Origin: Bacteroidia bacterium
Lineage (GTDB): Bacteria > Bacteroidota > Bacteroidia > SpSt-205
DNA: 64,000 nucleotides
Assembly: GCA_026003235.1 (NCBI GenBank)
Contig: BPGW01000006.1
Span: forward strand, 1 to 64,000
Direction of reading: 5' to 3'
Shown: piece by piece, positions 18,206-25,902 of the stretch
Numbering within the stretch: position 1 is the first letter of the stretch
Layout of the letters: every line of letters begins with the position of its first letter
Translations under genes and position numbers: made by a program
Notes under the pieces: model-generated
Databases searched by the model: none
What the model saw: the letters and a program-made list of their open reading frames with translations, nothing else
What the model was told of the DNA's origin: nothing

Positions 18206-19312
18206 TTATTCTGCATGGAGGTGCAGGTTCTCCAGAACTTTTTCAGGGGGCACGAACTGGGCTTCAATGGATTCTCCTTCTCGTACCCGGTTGAGGCCTT
18301 CCAGAAGGATGCGGTCCTTTTCGGAAAGCCCCTTGGAGACGATATAGAGGTGAGGCAGTTCGGCCTCTACTTCAATAGGGTGGGTGGTAAGTCGGCCATC
18401 TTCTCCCACAAGGTAGACGTACTTTTTATCCAGCACTTCAAAGGTGGCCCGCTGGGGTATCAGCAGAGCCTTCGGATAAGGGCGAGGAATGAGAATATTT
18501 CCGGTTTCTCCATGGCGTAGAAGGCGTGCTGGATTGGGAAAAGTAGCCCGAAAAGGGATATTGCCGGTAGTGTTTTCAAACTCAGCCTCAATCGCTGTGA
18601 TAGAACCTTCGTAAGGGAAGAGCTGGCCATTAGCCAGTTGCAGCCGCACTTTGACGGTGGAATCACGCTTAATGCGGCTCATGTAAGCCAAATAGTCTCG
18701 TTCGGGGAGGTTGAAGTAGACCCAGAGTTCGCTATTGTCGGAGAGGGTGGTGAGGAGCTCCCCTTCTTCAAGCAGGGAGCCTATTCGTACGCGTAGCATT
18801 CCTACGATGCCGTCGAAGGGAGCCCGAATCTGGGTGAACTGGAGGTGCGTCTGAGCCAGGTTCAGTTCCGCCTCAGCTTTTTCCAGTTTGGCTTTGACCA
18901 AGGCAAGCTGATTGGGGGAGATCACCCCGCTATCAGCTAACGATTTAGCGTTTTGGTATTCTACTTGGGCGTAGTGGTATTCTGCTTGGGCTTTTTGGTA
19001 TTCGGCTTGGTAAATGGCGGGTAGAATCTGAAAGAGGGGTTGGCCGGCTCGTACGAATTGCCCTTCGTCTACGTAGATGGTCTGGAGGTAACCCCGTTCC
19101 AGGGCTCGTACTTCAATGTTACGAGCTGCCCGAATTTGGCACACGTAGCGGTCGTAGAGGAGGGTATCTTTTCGGAGGGGGGTTGTGACGGGGAGGCGGG
19201 GCTTTTCAGGGGCGGGATGAGAGTGGCTGCTGCAAGCGACCATCCCCATTAGCAGGAGTAGGAAGGTTCCTACCCCTACTGCGGCGCGAGCGCGCTCCCA
19301 CAGCGGGGACAT
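18206..19312 (-). CDS. RND efflux periplasmic adaptor (membrane fusion protein)
   Basis: A 368-residue lipoprotein adaptor. The signal ends at MGMVACSSH (lipobox Cys). Lipoyl halves (RNIEVRALERGYLQTIYVDE...IRAPFDGIVGMLRVRIGSLL) flank a coiled-coil hairpin (YQAEYQKAQAEYHYAQVEYQ), followed by beta-barrel and membrane-proximal domains. The ATG at 19312 is chosen because a TACCTTTG box at 19319-19326 ends 6 nt upstream; longer frames would begin above it. First gene of the adaptor-pump-channel operon. No regulator gene is adjacent. Confidence 0.94.
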   Translation of the reverse strand: MSPLWERARAAVGVGTFLLLLMGMVACSSHSHPAPEKPRLPVTTPLRKDTLLYDRYVCQIRAARNIEVRALERGYLQTIYVDEGQFVRAGQPLFQILPAIYQAEYQKAQAEYHYAQVEYQNAKSLADSGVISPNQLALVKAKLEKAEAELNLAQTHLQFTQIRAPFDGIVGMLRVRIGSLLEEGELLTTLSDNSELWVYFNLPERDYLAYMSRIKRDSTVKVRLQLANGQLFPYEGSITAIEAEFENTTGNIPFRATFPNPARLLRHGETGNILIPRPYPKALLIPQRATFEVLDKKYVYLVGEDGRLTTHPIEVEAELPHLYIVSKGLSEKDRILLEGLNRVREGESIEAQFVPPEKVLENLHLHAE

Positions 19313-19318
19313 AATGAG

Positions 19319-19326
19319 CAAAGGTA
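19319..19326 (-). promoter_or_regulatory. -7 box (TACCTTTG) for the RND efflux operon
   Basis: Ends 6 nt before the adaptor ATG at 19312. Confidence 0.75.
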
Positions 19327-19375
19327 GAGCGTTTAGGAAATATGCAAGGGAGGCCCTTTTCAGGGCCATTGGTGT

Positions 19376-20269
19376 TTAAGCCCCTGCAGCGAGGAAGGGG
19401 AGGAGAGCCTCGTGGGCTTTCTGGCGCAGGTGGGCGGAAGCGGGCACCAGCGGTAGCCGGGTGTAGGGCTGGATGAGGCCCATTTCAGCCAGCAGACCCT
19501 TGATGCTAGTGGGGTTGCCCTCGGCAAAGCACAAACGCATGAGGGGCAGGAGCTGGGCTTGAAGACGCTGTACGGTTGGGAGGTCGTGCCGTAAGGCAGC
19601 TTTTACCAGCGCTTGCATAGGCCCCGGTAAGGCGTTGCCCAGGACGGAGATCACCCCCTTGTACCCCATCAGGATAGCTGGGGCCGCCAGCACATCATCC
19701 CCTGAGAGCAGCTGGAATCCCGGAGGCGCCTGGTATAAGAGCTCCATCCCCTGGATAAGGTCTAAGCTGGCGTCTTTGAGACCGATGATTTGGCCGGGCA
19801 GTTCCTGTGCAAGCCGGAGCACTACGGAATTGGGGAGGTTGACGCCGGTGCGCACGGGCACATTGTATAGGAGGATAGGGAGGGGGCTGCGCTCAGCCAG
19901 GTAACGGTAGTGGGCATAGAGACCCTCGGCGGTGGGCTTATTGTAGTAAGGGGTCACAGAGAGAAAGGCTTTGGCGGGAAAGCGACGCCCATAGAGAGCC
20001 ATTTCTTCGGCGATGGCGTGGGTGTCGTAGCCGCCGGCCCCAATTACGATGGGGATTCGGTCGCCCACTTCCGAGAAGAGAACCTCCAGGGTGTGCAGGC
20101 GTTCTTGAAGGGTTTGGGTGACGGCTTCGCCGGTGGTACCCAAGGCTACCAGAAAGTCAGCCCCGTTGTCTGCGATGTAGCGCGCCAGGCGGCGCAAAGA
20201 AGCCTCATCCAGGCTTCCGTCGGCTGCGAAGGGCGTGACGATCGCCACGCCTAAACCTGAGCAGTCCAT
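19376..20269 (-). CDS. dapA: 4-hydroxy-tetrahydrodipicolinate synthase
   Basis: Condenses pyruvate with aspartate semialdehyde in lysine/diaminopimelate synthesis. The 297-residue TIM barrel has GTTGE (in LGTTGEAVT), the catalytic Tyr in TPYYNKPT, Arg in YNVPVRTGV and the Schiff-base Lys in IGLKDAS. The start at 20269 (MDCSGLGVAIVTPF) matches the family. A TATCTTTG box at 20280-20287 lies 10 nt upstream and is followed by GAGGG, so this is one of the few genes here with room for a short Shine-Dalgarno-like leader. Confidence 0.95.
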   Translation of the reverse strand: MDCSGLGVAIVTPFAADGSLDEASLRRLARYIADNGADFLVALGTTGEAVTQTLQERLHTLEVLFSEVGDRIPIVIGAGGYDTHAIAEEMALYGRRFPAKAFLSVTPYYNKPTAEGLYAHYRYLAERSPLPILLYNVPVRTGVNLPNSVVLRLAQELPGQIIGLKDASLDLIQGMELLYQAPPGFQLLSGDDVLAAPAILMGYKGVISVLGNALPGPMQALVKAALRHDLPTVQRLQAQLLPLMRLCFAEGNPTSIKGLLAEMGLIQPYTRLPLVPASAHLRQKAHEALLPFLAAGA

Positions 20270-20279
20270 ACTTTCCCTC

Positions 20280-20287
20280 CAAAGATA
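20280..20287 (-). promoter_or_regulatory. -7 box (TATCTTTG) for dapA
   Basis: Ends 10 nt before the ATG; GAGGG in the gap could serve as a Shine-Dalgarno sequence. Confidence 0.7.
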
Positions 20288-20322
20288 CACAATCTGGTGC
20301 TACCGGCTGGGAGGGGGTCTGC

Positions 20323-23236
20323 TTACAAAATATCGATCCACACGCCGCCGTAGACGAGGCGGCCGATGAAGGGAGCGCCGTAAGCCTGGAAGAAGCGCTG
20401 CCCCAGCAGGTTGGTCCCTCCGACTTTGTAGGTAATCTGGGGCGTGGTGGCCGGGCGCCAGCTTAGCTGGGCATCCAGGCTCCCCCATGACGGTACATAG
20501 CCGGTAAACTGCGGCGAGCCTTCAAACCAGAAGCCGTGGACCCAGCGCCAGGTGACGGCGAAGCCCAGGTAACGCACTTGCCGGCCCCCTGCCTTTAAGG
20601 TAAGGTCTCGGGCACTAAGGCCGAGGTTGTATTTGTGAGGGGGCGTGTTGAAGGCGGGTATGATAGGGTCATCGTGGGGAGGGATTTCCCGCAGGAGGGT
20701 ACGACCTACCTGACGATTCACGAAGCGAGCCAGCTCGTTCATCCAGGCGCCGCTCTTGTTGAGTACAGCCCAGGTGTAGCTGCCTGAAAAGGTGTATTTT
20801 TGGGCAAAGTAATAGTACACCCCCACGGAGAACCCCTGCGTCGTGACGATATCCTGGGCGTTGGCCGAGAGGCGATAAATCTGGATGGGGCGGTTTCCTC
20901 CGAGGTCAGGTAAGGTTGAGACTAGCCGGAAGCCCAGAAAGTTCCAGTACCAGTTGAAGAAGTACCCCATGTCTACGAAGAGCCGTCCTTTCCAGATGCC
21001 TTTGTAGCCCACTTCCAAGGAGCGGAGGCGTTCGGGCCGCACCCCTGGCACGAAGATGGGCCGGGTGATGTAGGTCGTGTCTCCCGTAGCCAAATAATCG
21101 TAGAGGTTCTGGAGAGGGATGATGTTGCCCATGCCCTGGGCGTTGCCCAGCAGGATGGCGCGCCCTACGTTGTAGTGCAAGTACTGGTCCTGAAGGGTGG
21201 GGTAGCGCAGGGCCGAGAGAAACGCCATTCGTAAAGTGTGGAAGCGCTTCACCTCGTAGGTCAGGGTGAGCGCTGGCGAATAGAGAAAATTATGCTGGAG
21301 GGCGTTTCGGACCTTTTCCAGGGAGAAGCGGTCAAGGATGTTTTTCTCGCGCACGAAGTTCTGCTGGGCATCGGCTCGCAGGCCTAGGCCGATTTTGAGG
21401 CGATCTTCTTTTAGCCAGCGGGTCTCCAGGTAGCCGAAGGTGCCCCATTCATACAGGGTGATGCGGCGGTATCCTTTGGCCGGTTCTGAGGGGTCTATCA
21501 GCGTATCGGCGAAGATCGTCCCATACGAACGGGGTAGGTACTTGCGGTAGTTGGCCCCCCAGTGGAGGGTGAAGTGCGGGGAGATCACCCAGTCATGTCC
21601 CCCTTGGAAGTGGACCAGCGCGGAGTTATCTACGAAGCGACTTCCTCCAGCCAGGAAGCTGGGGTTGGAGGTGATGCGCTGGAAGGCGGCGTTGAACTCC
21701 GGCGTGCCTGGCTCCAGGCGGGCCCGGCACGTATCGCAGAAGAAAGGATTGCCCGGGCTGTCGGCAAAGGCGCGAGCTTGCGCATGCCACAGCCGTAAAG
21801 AGTCGGCGTATTTGCTTAGCAGCGCCTGGTAGCGCTGATCAAAATCAGGCGCCCCATACGTAGGAAAGTCAGGATCTCTCCTTAGCGCCTGACTGTAAGG
21901 CAAGAAGGCGGCTTGGTAGTCCAGTGCCCATCGCACGGAAGGCTTGACATAGTTCTGAAGCAGAAGGGCTGTGAAAACGATATCGTAGGACTTGCCGGCG
22001 TCTTCCACGGTGTGGTAGCTGCGCAGGTAGAAATTTTTGCCTTTGAGTTCGGCTTTGTGCTGAAAAAAGAGAATGTCTCGGATGCTGTAGCGGTTGTCTA
22101 CCCTGGTAGACGGTGGTGCCTGTGCCGAAGTTGGCCGTGTACTCCACTCGGAGGTCGGGGGTGGGGCGGTAGTACACCCCGCCGGAGACTTTGATGCTTT
22201 TTACGGTGTAGTCTACAAGTTCTTTTTCCCAATAGCCTGTTCGGTGGAAAATACCCAGGCCTGGGAAAAAGTACCGGCTGTAACGGGAGTTGTCGTAGTT
22301 GTTGGAGCGGGGGTCGGGGTTTTCGTCCCCGTAGCGGTTGACGGCGTCGTAACCGCCGGGGTTAGAGGGGCCGACGAGGGACTGCGTGGTGGGGGCTGCG
22401 TTATCGGCGGGCCAGTCCTGCGCTTGCATGAAGGAGCCGCTGATTCTTACGGCCCATTTTTCTGCTGGGTCCAGCACCTGCGCAAACCGGAAAGCCGTCT
22501 CTACCAGGCTGCGATTGCCTACTTTGGTCATGACGCTGACGCCGGGCTGCAGAAAGGGATCTTTGAGGTGCATGAGGATCACGCCATTGAAGGCGTTAGG
22601 GCCGTAAAGGGTGGATTGGGCGCCCACGACCAGCTCTACCGACTGGATATCCAGTTCGGAGGCCCCGACAAAGTTGCCGAGGGAGAAGTTGAGGCCGGGG
22701 GCTTGGTTGTCCATGCCGTCCACGATCTGAAGGGTACGCACAGGTCTGGTGGAGTTGAAGCCGCGGGTGTTGATGATTTTGAAGCCTAAGCTGGCGGTGG
22801 TGATGTCTACGCCCTTGAGGTTGGCCAGGTTTTCGTAAAAGTCTGGGGAAGCGCTTTCACGCACCGCCAAAGCGTCCATCGTCTCAATGGTGAGGGGAGA
22901 TTCCTGCTGCTTCTGGCTGACGCGAATGTCTACGATCTCAACGGCTTGCTGGAGGACTTCTTTTTCGCCGAGGCGGATTTCCAGGGGTTTGAAGGCAGAG
23001 ACGAGGACGCGGGCTGTGTCATATCCTATGTAGGTGACGAGGAGGAAGAGGGGCAGCCGCTCTTTACAGGGCAAGCGAAACTCGCCGTTTTCGCCGCTGA
23101 GGGTGCCGGTGGGGGTGCCCTGAATCCGAATGGTGGCCCCAGGGAGCGGCTCACCCGTAGCACCATCTAAGACACGGCCTGTAATAACCTGGGCATATCC
23201 TACCAAGGTAAGGCCCACAAGCCATCCGCGTTTCAC
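20323..23236 (-). CDS. TonB-dependent receptor with CarboxypepD-like N-terminal domain (one frameshift)
   Basis: Outer-membrane receptor for TonB-energised uptake, ligand unknown. A GTG start gives signal MKRGWLVGLTLVGYAQ, then a carboxypeptidase-regulatory-like domain (ITGRVLDGATGEPLPGATI), a plug (VNTRGFNSTRPVR, VVGAQSTLYGPNAFNG) and a 22-strand-type barrel. The frame breaks near 22101-22103, where one extra G in a GGG run (coding strand) shifts the reading from ...TTVYQ to DNRYS; removing it gives 970 residues. A sequencing over-call is likely. A TATCCTTG box at 23241-23248 ends 4 nt before the GTG. Confidence 0.9.
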
Positions 23237-23240
23237 ACAG

Positions 23241-23248
23241 CAAGGATA
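23241..23248 (-). promoter_or_regulatory. -7-like box (TATCCTTG) for the TonB receptor at 23236
   Basis: Ends 4 nt before the GTG start; one mismatch to TAnnTTTG. Confidence 0.55.
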
Positions 23249-23260
23249 GCAAAAAGGCGG

Positions 23261-24402
23261 TTATGCCAGCAGGCCAGAAGAGCCTTCTTCTTCGTCTTCC
23301 CAGGGGCGGGCTGGCGGCTCCACGAAGAGGAGCTGCACCTGCAGGCGGGTGGCGGTTTCCTGGGCCCCTTCGGTAAAGAGAATAGCCCATGCAGCACCGC
23401 GAGCCTGCTCTATCTCCCCGGCTAGTACCTTTTCTAGCACTTGGGCACGCCGGTAAGCCCGCTCTACATCTTGGCGATCGCCGCGCCAGGATACTTCCAC
23501 GGCATAGGCGACAGCCTGGTTGCTCAGGACGTCCCGGCCTATTACGATAAGGTCTGCTTCCAAGAGGTCGAGCCGTTCTTCGGGAGAGATGCGCCCTTCA
23601 TCTAAGGCGGCTTCAATTTTCTCTATGAGGTGGTAAGGGCGATAAGGGCGACAGCGCCGCAAGAAACGACCGAAGTAAGCTGCGGCTTTCTCAAAAGCCC
23701 GTAGCTCCTCCAGCGCTCCCTTGAGCATGCCAATATCATTGGTGTTGCGCCGGACCTGGTGTACAAGGAGCGCTATTTGGTGCTCCACGCGTTCCATGCG
23801 CTGGGTGAGGTCGTCTACCCGTTGGGTGAGCTGCTGGACCTGCTGGGTGAGGGCTTCAATTTGGGCTTCCACGCGTTCCATGCGCTGGGTGAGGTCGTTT
23901 ACCCGCTGGGTGAGGGCTTCAATTTGGGCTTCCACGCGTTCCATGCGCTGGGTGAGGTCGTTTACCCCGCTGGGTGAGGGCTTCAATTTGGGCTTCTACG
24001 CGTTCCATGCGCTGGGTGAGGTCGTTTACTCGCTGGGTGAGGGCTTCGATTTGGGCTTCCACGCGTTCCATGCGCTGGGTGAGGTCGTTTACCCCGCTGG
24101 GTGAGGGCTTCAATTTGGGCTTCTACGCGTTCCATGCGCTGGGTGAGGTCGTTTACCCGCTGGGTGAGGGCTTCAATTTGAGCTTCTACGCGTTCCATGC
24201 GCTGGGTGAGCTGGGCGATCTGCTCGCTGGTCTGGCGCAGGGTTTCTTGCGTGCGGGTCCAAGCTTCGCTAAAGCGAGCAGGAAACTCTAACAATTCGGT
24301 AGGCAGCAGCAGCGAACGCAGCCGTTCCCGCCACTCGGGATGGGTCAGAAGCACACGTTCTAAGTCTTCCAGAGAGTGGATGACAAGAGGGCCTTCAGCC
24401 AT
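23261..24402 (-). CDS. Coiled-coil repeat protein with C-terminal nuclease-like (PD-(D/E)XK-type) domain, two frameshifts
   Basis: The start MAEGPLVIHSLEDLERVLL and the following LTHPEWRERLRSLLLP match the N-terminus of coiled-coil proteins common in thermophiles and cyanobacteria. A tandem heptad repeat (VNDLTQRMERVEAQIEALTQR) follows. The C-terminal 120 residues (DLIVIGRDVLSNQAVAYAVEVSWRG) resemble a restriction-endonuclease-like fold. Two +1 shifts at 23965-23968 and 24092-24095 fall at the same site of two repeats, where GGG becomes GGGG. Correcting both gives 379 residues. A TATTTTTG box at 24407-24414 ends 4 nt before the ATG. Function unknown. Confidence 0.75.
23784..24216 (-). repeat. 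Tandem 63-nt repeat encoding coiled-coil heptads
   Basis: Units begin (plus-strand reading) at 23784, 23868, 23931, 23995, 24058, 24122 and 24185. The first is 84 nt (21 extra), the others 63 or 64 nt; the two 64-nt units carry the extra G that breaks the frame. Each 63-nt unit encodes 21 residues, three heptads, so unit number can change without changing frame. Units are nearly identical, which suggests recent duplication. Confidence 0.95.
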
Positions 24403-24406
24403 ACCC

Positions 24407-24414
24407 CAAAAATA
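24407..24414 (-). promoter_or_regulatory. -7 box (TATTTTTG) for the coiled-coil protein
   Basis: Ends 4 nt before the ATG at 24402. Confidence 0.65.
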
Positions 24415-24513
24415 CGAAAAATGGGCCCCTTTTCTCAAGGAGGCTGGCTAACAGACGATATCTTACCGGACGCTTTCTACTCCCCCTCTTGACGGTAATT
24501 CGCCCTTTTTCCC

Positions 24514-24521
24514 TACCTTTA
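24514..24521 (+). promoter_or_regulatory. -7-like box (TACCTTTA) for the S74 protein
   Basis: Ends 4 nt before the ATG; TTGAC lies 25 nt upstream of the box and could be part of a -33 element. Confidence 0.6.
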
Positions 24522-24525
24522 CGGC

Positions 24526-25875
24526 ATGTATAGGCTATGCAAAGTCGCAGGGGCTTGCTTCGGTTTGACCTTCTTTGCCTGGGCGCAGAACGTGGGCATC
24601 GGAACGAGTGCGCCGGCCAGCCGGCTTAGCGTCTCTGGTAATCTTAGTGTAGGTGCGAGCTACGCTGGCACGGCTGCGCCGGCTAATGGAGCGATTATAC
24701 AGGGAAGTGTGGGTATCGGGACAAGTAGCCCCATGGCCAAGTTAGAAGTAGGGGGAGACGTCCTAATCAATAGTGGAAACCCAGATGGGGGGCGCCTCGT
24801 CTGGCGAGGAGGAGCGGGAGGTACCCAAGAGTATAGGGCCCGTGTATTCAGTACCGGCTACCTTAGCTTTTTCCCTATTGAATTGGGCAATCCCGGATTC
24901 ATAGGGGAGGTTCTGGTGCTTACCCAATCGGGCCATGTAGGAATTTTCACCACAGCTCCGGCCAGTCGGCTTAGTGTCCATGGCAACCTCAGTGTGGGTG
25001 CGGGCTATGCTGGCACAGCTGCGCCTGCGGATGGCGCTATCATAGAGGGGATTGTCGGCATCGGAACAAGTACACCGGCCACCCGCCTACATGTGCACGC
25101 GCCTTCAGGAAACTCTATTGTGAGAATTACGTCGGCCAATACGGGTACTGCGCAAGGTATACAAATGGGGGTGACAAACGGGTGGTTTGTCGGGACCAAT
25201 ACCAACAATGACTTTACGATAAATAGAGACGCACCTCTGGGGACAGGTACGAATGTTTTTGCCATCTACACCAATCGCATGGCCCATTTTCGGTCTCGAA
25301 GTAGTGGGACACCGGGAAACGGCACTTCTCAGGATGGTCCCACAAATGTAATCATAGAGGCAGGGTCAGGCCCGGGTCGCCATAACGACTGGCCTAATGG
25401 TTGGGGGGGAGGCCTCTCTACATGGGATATATGTGGGGCGTCCACTCTCATGACAGGCTATGGTACTCGTTCAGATAAGCGGTATAAGCGCGACGTCCAG
25501 CCGCTGGAAGGGGAAGGGCTGAAAGATCGCTTCATGCGGCTGCGGCCGGTGCAATACTACCTGCGGCATGAGCCTAAGATGGCGGATGATCCGGACCGGT
25601 TGCGCTTTGGGTTTATTGCTAATGAGGTAGAGGCGCTTTTCCCGAATCTGGTTATCAATGCGGGGCTGCCTGATACGGTGGCTCGGGGGTTAGAGTACGA
25701 TGGGTTTATCCCTATTTTGGTGAAGGTGGTGCAGGAGCAGGAGCGGCGTCTTGCGGCCCTGGAGCAGGAGAATGCCGCGCTCCGGCTGCGTCTGGCGGAG
25801 TTGGAAACGCTCCGGGCCCGCTTGGAGGCGCTGGAGGCCGGGGCCGCCGGCGCGCCGTCCGAAAAGCGGCCTTGA
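24526..25875 (+). CDS. Surface/fibre-like protein with C-terminal S74 intramolecular chaperone
   Basis: A 449-residue secreted protein with signal MYRLCKVAGACFGLTFFAWAQ. The body has VGIGTSAPASRLSV-type repeats typical of trimeric fibre stalks. The C-terminus is a peptidase S74 chaperone (SDKRYKRDVQPLEG, with Ser and Lys as the expected autocleavage pair, then FGFIANEVEALFPNLV and YDGFIPILVKVVQEQERR) followed by a coiled coil. S74 domains trimerise and release beta-helical fibres. A TACCTTTA box at 24514-24521 ends 4 nt before the ATG. No phage genes surround it, so it is probably a chromosomal surface protein. Confidence 0.85.
   Translation: MYRLCKVAGACFGLTFFAWAQNVGIGTSAPASRLSVSGNLSVGASYAGTAAPANGAIIQGSVGIGTSSPMAKLEVGGDVLINSGNPDGGRLVWRGGAGGTQEYRARVFSTGYLSFFPIELGNPGFIGEVLVLTQSGHVGIFTTAPASRLSVHGNLSVGAGYAGTAAPADGAIIEGIVGIGTSTPATRLHVHAPSGNSIVRITSANTGTAQGIQMGVTNGWFVGTNTNNDFTINRDAPLGTGTNVFAIYTNRMAHFRSRSSGTPGNGTSQDGPTNVIIEAGSGPGRHNDWPNGWGGGLSTWDICGASTLMTGYGTRSDKRYKRDVQPLEGEGLKDRFMRLRPVQYYLRHEPKMADDPDRLRFGFIANEVEALFPNLVINAGLPDTVARGLEYDGFIPILVKVVQEQERRLAALEQENAALRLRLAELETLRARLEALEAGAAGAPSEKRP
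24604..25074 (+). repeat. Two imperfect ~120-nt direct repeats within the S74 protein gene
   Basis: The stretch at about 24604-24726 recurs at about 24951-25074 with substitutions. Both encode APASRLSV...GNLSVGA.YAGTAAPA.GAII.G.VGIGTS. They are a duplicated stalk module of the fibre. Confidence 0.8.
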
Positions 25876-25890
25876 GCTGCACCGGTAGGC

Positions 25891-25898
25891 TACCTTTG
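25891..25898 (+). promoter_or_regulatory. -7 box (TACCTTTG) for carB
   Basis: Ends 4 nt before the GTG start; TTGAG lies about 19 nt upstream of the box. Confidence 0.75.
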
Positions 25899-25902
25899 CT
25901 CC

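Noticed and set aside
23784-24216. Regular repeats that might be taken for a CRISPR array
   Set aside because: Units are contiguous, coding and without unique spacers; they encode coiled-coil heptads.
24526-25875. Prophage remnant suggested by the tail-fibre-like S74 protein
   Set aside because: No capsid, terminase, integrase or lysis genes lie nearby; flanking genes are ordinary chromosomal ones with their own promoters.
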